This document shows, piece after piece, positions 25,831 through 38,308 of a stretch of 64,000 bases of DNA. Position 1 is the first letter of the stretch, and each line of letters opens with the position of its first letter. The notes beneath the pieces were generated by a model that saw only the letters and a program-made list of their open reading frames with translations, was not told where the DNA came from and searched no databases. This stretch comes from Garcia nutans. Its lineage: Eukaryota; Streptophyta; Magnoliopsida; Malpighiales; Euphorbiaceae. Where the stretch lies: NCBI GenBank assembly GCA_947685225.1, contig CANTUV010000055.1:8009501-8073500 (forward strand), given 5' to 3'. The translations under genes were made by a program, and so were the position numbers.

Positions 25831-26233
25831 ATGGAATAATTATATATAGTAATCTTACTTTCTCTCTCTATATATATACATATAGCAGGGAATGTGAAAT
25901 TGTTTGCATGTTTGAGTAGTAAACATATGTACAAGTCATTTTTTTAGTATAAATAAGTAGTATATGCTATTAGTTAGTTTGAAAGTTCTTTCCTATGGAT
26001 TCAGCTTCAATGCTAAGATACTTTGCTAAGAGAATTTTTTTTTTGGGAAGTTTTACTTTAACATGTTAGTACTACTCAGTTTTCATGGTAATTTTAGGTG
26101 TTAATAGAGTATTTCCTTATATTTCAAGCACTAAGGCTAATGATATTATTAAGGTCCAAACACTAATGCTCTTCCTACTGGTAAGGTCATGTAATATTAT
26201 ATTTAGGGACGAAAAGTTTTTTAGCAGTATGAC

Positions 26234-26750
26234 TAGGGATGGCACCCGACCCATTCCAATATGTTTATATAGGATATGAGTAGTTTGTGAATGGGTTTGG
26301 GCGAGTATGAGTATTATTTTTACTCCTCGTGATAGGTTCAAGTTGGAGTCGAGTACATGCTCCTGGTATCTGCTATCCAAACCTAATTATATATTAGTTA
26401 TATTTAATTACATTTTAATTATATATTTGTTTTGTTTTGTTTTGTTTTAATAATAAAATTGTATGATATAGAATTATTTTAATAAATTGTGTTAGTATTA
26501 AATTTTATTTGCAATTATTTAATTGAGAAAATTAAAATTTTATGACTTAAATTTTATAATATTTCTGAATTATTATACTTAAAGTGGTACGGGTAGCTAA
26601 ATAGGTAGTATTAAATGAATTTGAGATGAGTACGGATAATAAAATTATAACTATAATTAGGTTTGGGACGAGTATGGGTCATTTAAATTTAAACAAATTC
26701 AAGTTCAACTAAGACAAATTTCACAGGTACCCTGCCCGCTGTCACTCATA
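26234..26750. mobile_element. hAT-like MITE (degenerate)
   Basis: The left end TAGGGATGGCACCCGACCC pairs with the right end, whose reverse complement is TATGAGTGACAGCGGGCAGG. TAGGGATGGCA is a common terminus of plant hAT-type non-autonomous elements. The middle repeats GGGTTTGGGCGAGTATGAGT and GAGATGAGTACGGATAAT. The flanking octamers AGTATGAC and AGTGGGAA agree at 5 of 8 positions, so a decayed 8-bp duplication is possible. Confidence 0.5.
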
Positions 26751-26820
26751 AGTGGGAATCACTATCATTTTGGTGCTTTATTTTTTATACTTACATTTGA
26801 ATGTATAGGTTCTTTCAAAG

Positions 26821-26995
26821 AATTTCAATGTAGGGGTTCAGGCATTGTTGGCTCTTAACAAAATCTCAGCTAAGAACCAAATTGTCAATGACTGGTTTTA
26901 CTATGATTTATACTCAAAACTCCTACTTTTAACTTCCATGAATTGTTCCAAGGCAAGTGTAATTGGATTAATGCTTATAGCTTGGAGACAATATG
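26821..26995 (+). pseudogene. NOC1/MAK21 (CEBPZ)-like pseudo-exon, copy 1
   Basis: Reads NFNVGVQALLALNKISAKNQ, IVNDWFYYDLYSKLLLLTSM and NCSKASVIGLMLIAW. This matches the conserved part of NOC1/MAK21/CEBPZ (SWA2 in Arabidopsis), where the family has VQALLLLDKIS.KNQIVSDRFYRALYSKLLLP. NOC1 helps export pre-60S ribosomal particles in the nucleolus. Key positions are altered (D to N, R to W) and no flanking exons of the gene are recognised. The 315-bp unit including intron-like sequence is repeated at 27136 and 30185. Confidence 0.7.
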
Positions 26996-27135
26996 AATTT
27001 TTCTCATTTATTGCTTTTTCTTTTCATATCATAGTAGCTAGATTGATTTTTTTTACTTTAGAAAAAGAACTATTCACTATTGTTTTAGTGCTTTCCTTTT
27101 GATACTTACATGTGACCATGTAAGTTCATTTAAAG

Positions 27136-27310
27136 AATTTCAATGTAGGGGTTCAAGCATTGTTGCTTCTTGACAAAATCTCAACCAAGAACCAGATTGT
27201 CAATGACTAGTTTTATCATGCTTTGTATTTAAAACTCCTAGTTCCAACTTCCATGAATTTTTCCAAAGCAAGTGTAATTGGATATATGCTTACAGCTTGG
27301 GCACAATATT
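27136..27310 (+). pseudogene. NOC1/MAK21-like pseudo-exon, copy 2
   Basis: 315 bp after copy 1. Reads NFNVGVQALLLLDKISTKNQ, IVND, a stop in place of Trp, then FYHALYLKLLVPTSMNFSKA. It is closer to the family than copy 1 in LLLLDKIS. The downstream intron-like sequence also repeats, so this is a tandem genomic duplication, not two retrocopies. Confidence 0.72.
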
Positions 27311-27443
27311 TTTTTTCTCATTTATTGTCTTTTCTCTTCATTTCGTAGCTGCCATATGGATTTTTCTACTTTAGAAAATGAATTATTTACCATCGTTTTG
27401 GCTCTTTGCTTTTGATACTTATATCTGATCGTGTAGGTTTTTA

Positions 27444-30176
27444 GGACATAGTCTTAGTTAACTGCAAGTGCATAATATTAAACAAGTAATATAGTGAGAG
27501 TATGAGTATTGTTTCTTAAGGAATGGCTATTTGGGTAACTTAAATTCAAACTTTATATTATCTGAAAGTAGGCAAATTGAAACTACCTAATGTCTAATTG
27601 TTTATAAATATAAATGAAAGTTCTAAACAATTATAAATGAAAGAGCAAGACTAGGTTTCACTGGAATTTTTTCTACAAGTTCAAACAATTCTTTTCATTA
27701 ATTTTTAATTCTTATTTCATTGATAACCCTGTAAACACCTAATTTTTCACCTAATTTAGAAAATTATGAAAACAAAATTGGAAAAACTATTTTAGATAAA
27801 AAAAAAATCTCTTTGGTTGTGCCACATGGCACTAGAGCGACCCGTCTGCACTAGGCATGGCTGCATTGCTCACGATCAGCAGCGTCGCCCGTGGCCCGAG
27901 ACTGCCATCCGACCTCTATAAATGGAGGTCCTCCCCACTTTTTTGAGGGGATCTGAATTTCTAACATTATGACTTTACACAATTATTTTTTGACCCACTA
28001 AAAATTAATTAAATTCATTATTATTTCATTTAGTTGAATTAATTTTCATCATTATAATTATTTGATTTTACTTGATTACATAATCAATTGACCAAGTAGA
28101 ATTACAAAGCCACAAAGCTCTTTAGCTATTTTAAGAGGAAACGATCGCCAAAGGTATTATTTTCTTCACTCTATCTATTTTGCATTCAGTAATTAATTAA
28201 CTAAAATTGCTTAATTAAAGCCCTTTTGTAATCAAAGGCACAAACTATTTGCTGCTTTGATTCCTATTTAAACAGAATAAGTAGGCATACTCGTAATATT
28301 ACTTCGAGTTGCGAGCCCTCACCTTCATACCTAAAATTGGTCTAATTAATTAATTTTATCTTCTTCTCTTCTCCTTATCTTTTCCGCTATAATTTGTGCA
28401 ATTTATTATCATAAGTTATTTTTAGTCTTATTTTCATTCATTATTTTGAATGGATGTAATTCTTGATTGAGAATTCTTGATTGTATTTAATAAGTTTAAT
28501 TGGGGACTTATGCTTGACCTAGTATCCATAAGAACTAAAGTCAAAGCTCCCCTATGAATGTTATTTTGGAGATCTAACAATTTATTTCTTTTTGCAATTT
28601 ATGGATGTCATACGATTATTTGCTCATGTATAATAAATTGTCATTCATACCTATTGTCATATGCATTAAAAATCCTTTTTAATCATAAAGGTTATGATTA
28701 ATCAAAGAGAAAATCCTTTTTATTGAAATTTGTTTGAAAACTTAGTTCGGAATCCTTCGTGATTAGTTTTGGACTAATCTTCTTTTGGGTAAAAATTAAT
28801 CAAATTTAATGAAGTTAACTAAATGAGTTTTTCCTTAAATCTTAAGGTTGCGACTCTTCCATTCCCGCTTTTCAAAATGAAAGCCACTCCCTCTTTTTCA
28901 TAACAAAAGGAGAGAAAATTGTCTTCTCAAAATAGAAATTCATCTTTAAACTCATGCTTACCGAACTGATTAGAGATCGTATACGGCGGTGTCATGTAAG
29001 ACTAAGCTCAAACAAGCATTCCGGCTCCAGATTAATGCTCGGGTACAACCTCACAAACCCATGCACCACAAATTTCACCCCCTTCTTTCTCAAGTAGTGA
29101 GAAATGGGATTGCTAATGCTTAAATCCCTACTCTAGTGAGAGACAAATATTACCCAACCCAATAATTCAAAGATACTCGTTAATGGATCTTTAGAAAATT
29201 GTCTTATCTCTGAAATAAGCTTCTAAGATTGTTGAATCTTAACAATCTAAATCATATTCAACTCTCACATTTTATATAATTGAATAAATAAAGTAATCGA
29301 TGGCCAATCGACTATTATTAAAGCAAGAACAATAAATCAATGAATGAAGAAAATCTCATTAGAAATTTTAAAATCCCATGGTTCAAATTCCAAATCCACA
29401 TAATCTCACAAAAAGGATCAGTTACCCAATACTAAATTAAACCTAAAATTGTAATATCTAGAATACCTAATTGAAATATCCATCATTTTTGCAATAAAAA
29501 AAATAATAAACAAAGAAAAATGGAAGTTTAAACTAAAATAGTTGTCCTCTATCTTGCTAAAGTGAATCTGTGACCCAAAAAGTTGCAAAATCTGCAAATC
29601 TCTTTCCTCTTCCTTAATTTCTTCTCTTTCTCTTACTAGATCCCTAATTTTTTTTATCAAAGATAGCAAAAGAAAGGTTAGCCCCCTTCTCTCTCTAAAA
29701 AACTCTCAAGACTATTGTTCTTTAGGTGTGTTTTTCCTACGTTTCTGCCTTAAAATTCGTGTTTGCAGTACAATTAAAACACATATATGCCAATGTTAGG
29801 CTTCCTAATATGTAGAATTTTAGCTTCTTCGATCTCAAAAACTTAGGCACGAGAGTGTCTAATTCTTTTATTACACCCATGCATAAAATTTTTCTTCTGG
29901 TCTTCTTCAGGTTCTCCACACAACTTCACTTTCTTTTGCGCAGGCATGCCCAAAGCCCAAAGCTTTTGGCATTCATGGGCTGATGCTTTTGTCTCTGAAA
30001 TCTACTTTTTTTCCCTTTTTTAATGCCCTCTTTTCACTTTTTGTGCCAAATAAATATTCAACCTATCAAGAGAGACATTTTTGCATTAGAAACTATCACG
30101 ATACTCACCAGAAACAACACACATGAAGCTCTTTTCAATTACGAATTAGAAGTAGAAATGAATTCAACATATGTCC
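27444..30176. mobile_element. Insertion separating NOC1-like copies 2 and 3
   Basis: Ends are a perfect 7-bp inverted match, GGACATA (27444) and TATGTCC (30170-30176). The 2,733-bp length is what is needed to restore the 315-bp tandem period. It is non-coding. A probable solo LTR at 27730-29055 lies inside it, so the original unit was about 1.4 kb. The class is not identified; a non-autonomous DNA transposon is one option. Confidence 0.5.
27730..29055 (+). mobile_element. Probable solo LTR, 1,326 bp
   Basis: Starts TGTAAACACCTAATTTTTCA and ends CTCACA, flanked by AACCC on both sides (27725-27729 and 29056-29060). An LTR-like promoter is visible: CTCTATAAATGGAGG near 27915, followed by a GAGGTCCTCCCC...GAGGGGATC hairpin. 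It is more GC-rich at 27820-27950 than its surroundings. No second LTR or pol sequence is present. The duplication was found by scanning, so some chance remains. Confidence 0.55.
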
Positions 30177-30184
30177 ACTAAAAA

Positions 30185-30365
30185 AATTTCAATGAAGGGG
30201 TTTAGCCATTGTTACTTCTTGACAACATCTTGGTTAAGAACCAAATTGTCATTGATGAATTTTACGATGCTTTGTACTCAAAACTCTAGCTTACAACTTC
30301 CATGAATTCTTCGAAGGCAAGTGTAATTTCATTTATGCTTCTGACTTGGAGACAATATTTTTTTT
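30185..30365 (+). pseudogene. NOC1/MAK21-like pseudo-exon, copy 3
   Basis: Reads NFNEGV, stop, PLLLLDNILVKNQIVIDEFY, DALYSKL, stop, LTTSMNSSKASVIS. It is separated from copy 2 by an insertion of about 2.73 kb; removing that restores the 315-bp period. The downstream sequence to about 30470 also matches copies 1 and 2. Confidence 0.7.
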
Positions 30366-30673
30366 TCTTATTTGTTGCTTTTTCTTTTCATATCATAGCA
30401 TCCAAATTGATTTTTATGCTTTCGAAAATGAATTATTCTGGATATTTTCTTGTTTCCCTAAATACAATGTTGCTGCATTTTTCATTAAAAAATGTTGGTT
30501 CAAATGTTTAGGGATGCTTTTTAAATTTTTTGCATTGATTTTGACATATTTTGATATAGTTTGATAGTTTGCAATGTTAAAGCTTTAATATAATTAAAAA
30601 AAATCATATTTCAAACTCTGTAATTTTTTATTTTGTTACAATTAATTTAATCACCATTTAATTATATACATTT

Positions 30674-30700
30674 ACATATATATATATATATATATATATG
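30674..30700. repeat. (TA)n microsatellite
   Basis: About 13 TA units. Confidence 0.9.
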
Positions 30701-31460
30701 TAGACTCTTTAAGAATATTTTACAAGCCTCAAATATATTTATTAAATTTAAAAGAGCCTCTTTTGCATATCTCAAATAACATTTCCCTTATATATTTTCT
30801 TCATTTATTTATTCTAAAAAAACAATATAGTTTATTCATGTAAATATTTCAATTTTAGAAAATTATATTAATTTTCTTAATAATATACCAAACTCAATTT
30901 TTTCACTTTTATTCTTACTTTCAAAATAATTTTATAGATTATTTCTTTCATTTAAACAAATAGTAATTATATAAAATATTGCAACCATTCAATAAAAAGC
31001 ATAGTAAATACATATTTTTGAACTTTGCCTTGGAATGTGAGGTATAAAATGTAGTGTTACTCAGTTTGATTTCATTTCCACCTTCTAGAAATAGTTGGCA
31101 GATCCTTTTGTTGAAGTTAAAAAAATGAGAATTAAATTTACTGCTATTTTTACTGATCATACTATGTTCTCTCTCTATCTACAAGTTCGTGTTTCTTTCT
31201 ATTTATATGTGTTTTTGTTAAATTTGTTTTCATTTCCAATTTACTATTGAAATCATTGAATTTGAAGAATTTTAATTAGAGATTTAAATTTATATTTTAG
31301 ATTGAGAATTGTGGAATTAGAATAATGTTTTTAATTGATCTTTCAGCAAATGATTTTGTAGTTTTTTGTTAATCAAATATTTTTATCGTTTATTGTGCAA
31401 ATTCATCCATTATTAATTCTGGTTGTGGATTGTTGTAATTTATATATAAATAGGATTTGA

Positions 31461-34400
31461 AATTGAGTTTTTTATTATTATTCTAGTATTGGTTTCTGAA
31501 TTATTGTTTTAGTGACTCTTTCAGACAATTATTTCCCGTTTGGTCCATTTTGGAAGATCTCTGTTCTTATTTTAATACTTAATCATAAACAAACGACTAC
31601 AAATGTGTATAAATATGTGTACTTGCTTACATGTTAAAAAATTAATATTTTAATATTCAAACTTAATATTCATCCATCTTTCTTTCTCTGTGACTGTAAA
31701 TATTAAATATTTATTTACAAAATAATATTCAATTGAGCCCCATCTAATAACAAAATTATGCCAAAGGAATGTGAAGGATTATATTGATCGTACATAATTA
31801 TGTTCAATTGTGACCTTAGTGTTACAAATAAGTAAAGGTTTTGTTTGACCTTTCTAATAATTTGTATCATTTCATTTTCAACCTTCCTAAAATTAAAACC
31901 TTTACAACACTTGCAACTAACTCATAATTGCAATCATAAATATTAATAGTATTGCAAATATTAACATGACTACTATTAAATAAAAGTAACAGTTATGTAT
32001 ATCAATTAAACCGCTATATAAACAAAATTGTATTTAACAGAGGCATTTCTATCATTCATCTTGAAAGAGCATGGTTTATGCCAAAACCATTTTACATTAA
32101 AACGCTATCAAATTTTTCTATAAAAATCTGAAAAAAAAAAAGATATTTCAACCTTTTTTACCCTGTGAAATTAAAATTAACATATTAATCAAAGTTGCAA
32201 GCACTGATATCTAATCATATTTTGTTTTGTACTCTCCATGAGGTAATTACTATAAAAATAAAAATGTATTAAACAATTATATATTTCCTATTACTTATTT
32301 TTGTATAATTTATTATACAGCTCAAAGTTATTTTATGAACTAACAAATTAATATGAAGTGCTAAAAAAATCAACATTTGGTCAATAATTAGAAGAATACC
32401 AGGTTTCAATGACAATTTGAAAAAATTCTTTGGGAAATTAGTGAAAAATAAGAATAAATATGCAATATTCCTCTTGGGAATAAAGTTATTCTTCATTTAA
32501 AAGAAAAAGAAAAAAATGATTTCTGTTGCTCTAGATTGTTGTTCCCACTTCTAAACCTCAAGCTTCATGTAACTATATTATTGTGTTTTGACATTTAGGT
32601 TATATAAAGTAGTCAATATCTTCAGACTACCAACATAAGAGATGCATCACTACTAACTTGCAAGGAAATTGTTTAAAATTACATTAGTAAATGAAATTGT
32701 TCTACTACCCAATGTGAATCCCCTAGTATAATGACTAGAGACCCAATCATCTTTGCACATGATACCAACCCCTTGAAAAAGCTAAATCAAATCATTTTCA
32801 AGTCTTTGACCTAATTCCAACTTGTACAAGAGAATTTTAGAATTAACTACTTCAAAGTAATTAACTTTATCATAGAAATCATGATCCAATAAGAACCAAG
32901 AACAAGAGATGATGATGAATCTCTCAAGAAAATCTATATTTTTAATGTCAAAGTTGTCTAACCTCATACAAGAGTTTCAAGATAGCTTTTATAATATATG
33001 TTAATAATCATAGGTAGATTGTTTGGCTACTAGGCTAAAGCTATCCTCATCCTACTAATTAAGCTAACAAACTTCGGCTTAAAACAACATGGCCCAAAAG
33101 CTAACATCTATAAAAAATAGCTTTTTACATAAAAATGTAGATAACCAAATAAAATTCAAATAATAAAAGTCCCATAAAATAAACAATGTAGTGTATTCAA
33201 GATAACCAATTAGACTAAACAAGCATATGAGGCCCAACCAGATCTTCAAGCTTCAAATACCCAAATCGAGTCCATGTGTCTCCAACAAGATGATCAGCTT
33301 CTTCTTGTCTCTACTTGGTCCATATGGCTCCATATATACATCTATGAAGCTTTAAACATAAGCTTGAAATGCTTCCTTCATTTTTTTTTACTCTATGTCA
33401 TGTACTAGACCCAGAAGGAATATTCAAGTTATGGGCTCCATGGGCTTGCTCACATTATAAACAAATGTTGGAAAAATAGTGAATGAGAATTCACAATCAG
33501 ATTGAACACTTAATTACATGTATTTTTTGCAAACTAGACTTACATGTGATGAAAATAAAGATAGACATTTCATAAATTGCTTAATAATTTAATAAAAATA
33601 AAACTTACATATACTATTCATACATAAAATTATTTGAAAAAGAAATTTAATAATTTAATATTTCTTAACAAAATATTCAAACATCTCTAAGCTTATATAT
33701 TATTTAGAGTTTTAAATATTTTTCTATGAAAGTGACAAATGAAGTTGAAAAATATAAAAACTATAGCTTAAAGAGAATTGTATTATTTCAAATACTGTAT
33801 GGGATGATAAAATAATATGGTATTGATTGACAAATTGCCTCTTAAAAAGAAGAAGAATAAGAAAAAAGAAAAAGAAATTAAAATGTAGAAAAGACAAGAT
33901 TACATTTAAAAAAACCTACACAGTACAAAGAGAGAAACAAGTTCATCATATTAATAAATAAAAAAATGAGAAAAAGGCTATTATCAAATGAATGCTAAAT
34001 GAACGAAGTGATGAAAGAGCAATGAGAGAATTAAATATATGGTTGCAAAAATACATCAAAATACCTATTTTTTATGAAATACTCTGAAAAAATTAATATT
34101 ATTTATCTCTCCACTTTTAAAAGTAAAATAAAAATTCAACTGTTAAACTAAATTTACTTTTCGTAATCATTAAATAAATTATCACCATTTATTTTTAAAG
34201 TCAACATATTTCAAATGAGTCAATATTTTTAAAAGTCTAATTTAATAGCAATTCTCAATGCTCCATATAAAGTATTATTATGGAATTGTAATTGCAATAA
34301 CAAACTATAGAACTATTATCATGGAATTATATTTACTAACTTTTTTAAAAGAAAGAATCATGTTAATTAACATAAGTTTATATTCATTAATTTTTTCTAA

Positions 34401-35021
34401 ATTAAATTAAACCAAAATTTTTCCTAACACTATAAATTTAATACAACTCACAATTATATGCACACACATTTTATTTATAGAAAAATATTTTAAGTACAAT
34501 TTAATTAATTATAAAAATGCTAATAAACTTTTTAATACCATTTAAAAATATTTTTATAAAAAAAATTGCCCTAGAAAATACATAATGGCCATAATAAATA
34601 GTTAAAGTCTTAAAATACTTTAGAAATTACAATGATGAAAAAACACAATAAAAAATAAATTACATTTGAGCAGCGCATTGGTCGATGCCTAGTTACTACT
34701 ATATTTTTAAAGTTTATTTTAATTTTTACAAGCAAAAAGGTATTTTTGATATTAATTTTTATATCACAAAAAGATAAATTAATTATATTTACATCTATTA
34801 CATTTATACTTTTACTTCTTAGGAAAATGTTAATGAATTATATATAAATATTATTACACTAATATATTAAGAAGTTAATTTATCAAACTAATTTTTTTCA
34901 AATTTATCATTTTAATTGATTAGGCTATTTTAATATGAATTATTAGATTGATATTTAATATATTAAATATAAATATAGTACATGACTTGCAAATTGTGAA
35001 ATTGCATATATGAAAGCTCAC
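31461..35021. other. AT-rich intergenic DNA without recognised genes
   Basis: Very AT-rich, with many homopolymer runs. A less AT-rich piece at 33180-33480 has no recognised domain. Minus-strand frames at 32269 and 32782 show no family motif. Confidence 0.6.
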
Positions 35022-36253
35022 ACTACAAAAAAATCAATACTTTGCAATGATTGTAAAAGGTATTTCATTAACAGTTTAGAATAGCCATTAATTAAGCCGT
35101 CACTAGGTTGATTTGCGATGGTTTCGGTGGATCACTAGAATAATCGTGGAAAAAATAATATATAGTGGCAATTTATAATCGTTGTTAAAAAAATTTTTTG
35201 AATGCAAATAAATTCTATTAATAAGTCAGAAAGTACATTCGCAATGTATAAATAAAATTATAAAATTTTAAAGTACACAAGATGTACATAACTAATGAAA
35301 TTACTGAAAGTGGATATCCTTGAACTTCTTCGATGCAAACAGTGGATAATGGTAACATGCCATGAATAATCTAGCTTTCAGCAGAATATTTATTTCATCT
35401 GTCATATGGTACATTTTATACCAGAAGGATACATCCATTAGAGAAGGATAAACAATCTCCATTAGAGAAAGACAAACCTCTATTAGAGAATGACGGATAA
35501 CTATCATTTGAAAAAGACACAACTTTCAAGTAAAGAATGATAAAATTTCATAATAAAAACTTAAATAGTATTCAATTTTATTCTAAAAAAATGAAGAAAT
35601 ACGAAAATAAAATACAAATGTTAAATTTCAGATTTATATTGATCTGAAAATTATTTAAGTATAAACCATATAAAAAATAAAAAAATAAAAATCAAATAAT
35701 AAATTAGAAAGAAAGACAAAGAGGTTGTCATCTATCAATTAACTAATAACAACCTCACTCTCATATTAAGAAATAAGAAAAACATATGAGAATTCAGAGA
35801 GAAAAGAGGCGGCTAAGGCTTTTACGAGATATGTATTTGAAAGTAATCATCGTTAAATTTTATTTTATTTAGTTGCTGCAATAATTAATATAAAATTTAT
35901 TTTATTATCAATTGTTACCAAATTCTTTATTAAGTATTTTTGTGACGATTCCAAAATCATCGTAATTTTTTTTTATTATGATTACTTTTACGATAACTTT
36001 AAACCATTGTGTTATTTATTTTATTTTATAAAATATTATTTTGCGACAGTTTAGAACTATTATAAACTTTATTTTATTTTCCACAATGTTATTTTTGCGA
36101 TCATTTGTAATTGTCATGAACTTTAACTATTTTTTTTAAACTGATAATTGTAACAGTTTTAAAACCATTGCAAAATTAAATCATTTTTTAAAACTAATAA
36201 CTGTACCGGCTTATAATTGTTGTGAATAACCATTATTAAAATACTATTTGTGC
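35022..36253. mobile_element. CACTA-like non-autonomous element
   Basis: Opens CACTACAAAAAAATC, the CACTA-superfamily terminus. Short subterminal repeats occur near both ends: GCAATGATTG, GCGATGGTTT and AATCGTTGTT on the left; GTGACGATT, GCGACAGTTTAGAAC, GCGATCATTTG and ATTGTTGTG on the right. The right terminus is degenerate (ACTATTTGTG near 36245), so the border is approximate. There is no coding content. Confidence 0.5.
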
Positions 36254-37620
36254 AATCAAATTTATACACCTTATATCCATATTTATGCACCTATTTGTTA
36301 ATATAATTTGATCAAAATGCACTCTTACTTTATTTATTAATCTAGGTTTAATAATAAAAACAAATTTCAATAATAAATCATTTAATTCAAACATTTAATA
36401 TAAAAAAAACCAAGATCATTTAAATCAAGTATTTAGAACAACAAATTATTTAATCCAAGTAATCATATAATCTTGAAGCTAACTCTCCAAATAACAGTCA
36501 ATATACAATTCAATTTCTTAGCATAAATAGATTATCATAAAAAATAAAACCCAGCAAAATAATGGACAATACTAAAGGGTATTGAGTCGATGAACATCTT
36601 CAAAATTATTTGAACTTGCAAATAATGATGGTTTTACCATTGCTAGTGAGTATTTGTCTACTCCCTTCATCACATGCCTAACTATAGAGAATTAATTCTA
36701 TTACTTTAAACTCCAATCAATTAAGAAGTAATGAAATTATAACTAATAAATAACAAATATCATAAATAATTAACAGAGTAATTAAAATAATATACATATG
36801 TAAAGGTCATATCAATCTAAATGGTAGGTTTACAAACACAACAAGGATATCCCCATCAATCTTTTATAAAATATAAGTTAATACTCCTTAAATCTCCCGT
36901 TAGATTATTGTTTCGACTTCCAATTATGACTCTAATTTGTATGCTCTTTCTTGCAAATGAGTAGTGATAATCAATGTTTGTGAGGATAATGTCATCCTAC
37001 TAGAAGTATATATGACTCTTTGCCTAAAACTTGAGAGGAATATAGGTTAAATCAAAATCCTCGAACTCGACATAAAAGGGATTAGATGAAATATCTTTAG
37101 ACTCAATTTGTAAAACTTTCTTGCACAAAAGGAAAACAACCTTCAAAATTTGATTTTAAATATTATTTATGAATAAACTAATACAATTCAACAATGTTAG
37201 GGGAGGAAGCAATGAAATACATACACTTCTCTTTAGTTTAATTACAAATATAATATCCATCCCTTTTTTGTGTATGTTACAATATATTTCTCTCCTCTTC
37301 ACTGGTCTTCCATACTCATGTTCCTATACCAATGTAAATACACTAATTATATATAACTAAATCCTTAACTTGGGCAGTAAAGTATTAATTATCAACTTAG
37401 CTTTTCTTTTAAAATTGCTTTTGGGACCTCCAATATAAGGGATAATTAGCTTCTTTTTTATTTTCAATGTCCTTTGCACATTTTTCTTGATAATCCATAA
37501 ACAAGAACATGTTAATTGGAAACAATATGAATTAATTTAGTAGGCATATAAAATAATGTTACATTAGTCTTTTCTTCTAGATGATAATCTTTGAAAAATC
37601 CATTAATCATGTTTAGTTCG
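36254..37620. other. AT-rich intergenic DNA
   Basis: No coding signal or clear repeat was recognised; the open frame at 37169-37360 has no family motif. Confidence 0.55.
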
Positions 37621-38180
37621 TGATGGGTGCTTGGCAATATTAACTTCTCTAGACGCTGTAGGATCATAAAGCTCATGAAATAGATCCGCTGCTATTAAAT
37701 CCACCTATCCTACTACAATCCTACTCAAAATAAGAGTTGGATCCTGGTTCAAAAGGAAGAATTCGTACTTATGAAGAAGGAACGATTTATAGTACTGACC
37801 TACGTGGAATGATCCTACTTGCCAGCGAATGCTTACCTAATCTTTTTCCACCGACCTCGGTTCGGTTGGCTCTTTGAGATCAACTAAACAGGTTGTTAGC
37901 GCTCTCTCCTTCAATCTTAGAAATTCAAAAATTTTCTTTTGCTATTTAATTTCTCTATAGGGCTGGATGTAGGTTTCTAAATCAGTAAATTTAAAGTAGG
38001 GGCCTCCTTTGCTTGTTCGAAAATGCCTTTTGCTTTTTCTTGATCTTTCCTATCTTAGCCATCCACCCGATCTATAATGGGATTGACTTCCCCACAAACG
38101 CAAACAAAGGACTTCCTGAAAGCTAATTTGGAGTTCCTTTTTCAAGAGAGAGTACTACTTTCTTTGTTAGTTTATGCACC
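37620..38180. other. Probable insertion of mitochondrial DNA (NUMT)
   Basis: A block of about 560 bp is clearly more GC-rich than the AT-rich DNA on both sides, with sharp edges. Its style (GAAAGCTAATTTGGAGTTCC, TGCCTTTTGCTTTTTCTTGA, GCGCTCTCTCCTTCAATCTT, CCACCCGATCTATAATGGG) is that of non-coding plant mitochondrial DNA. No open frame or nuclear repeat explains it. The organelle origin is inferred from composition and needs a search. Confidence 0.5.
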
Positions 38181-38308
38181 GTCCTTCTATGTTTTAATAT
38201 TTTATAATTTTTTTAACAAATAAATAATCCATATGTAGTTTGTCCTTTACAATAAATAGTTATTTGAGTTAAATATAATCAAATATCTTACATATAATAT
38301 AAACGAGA

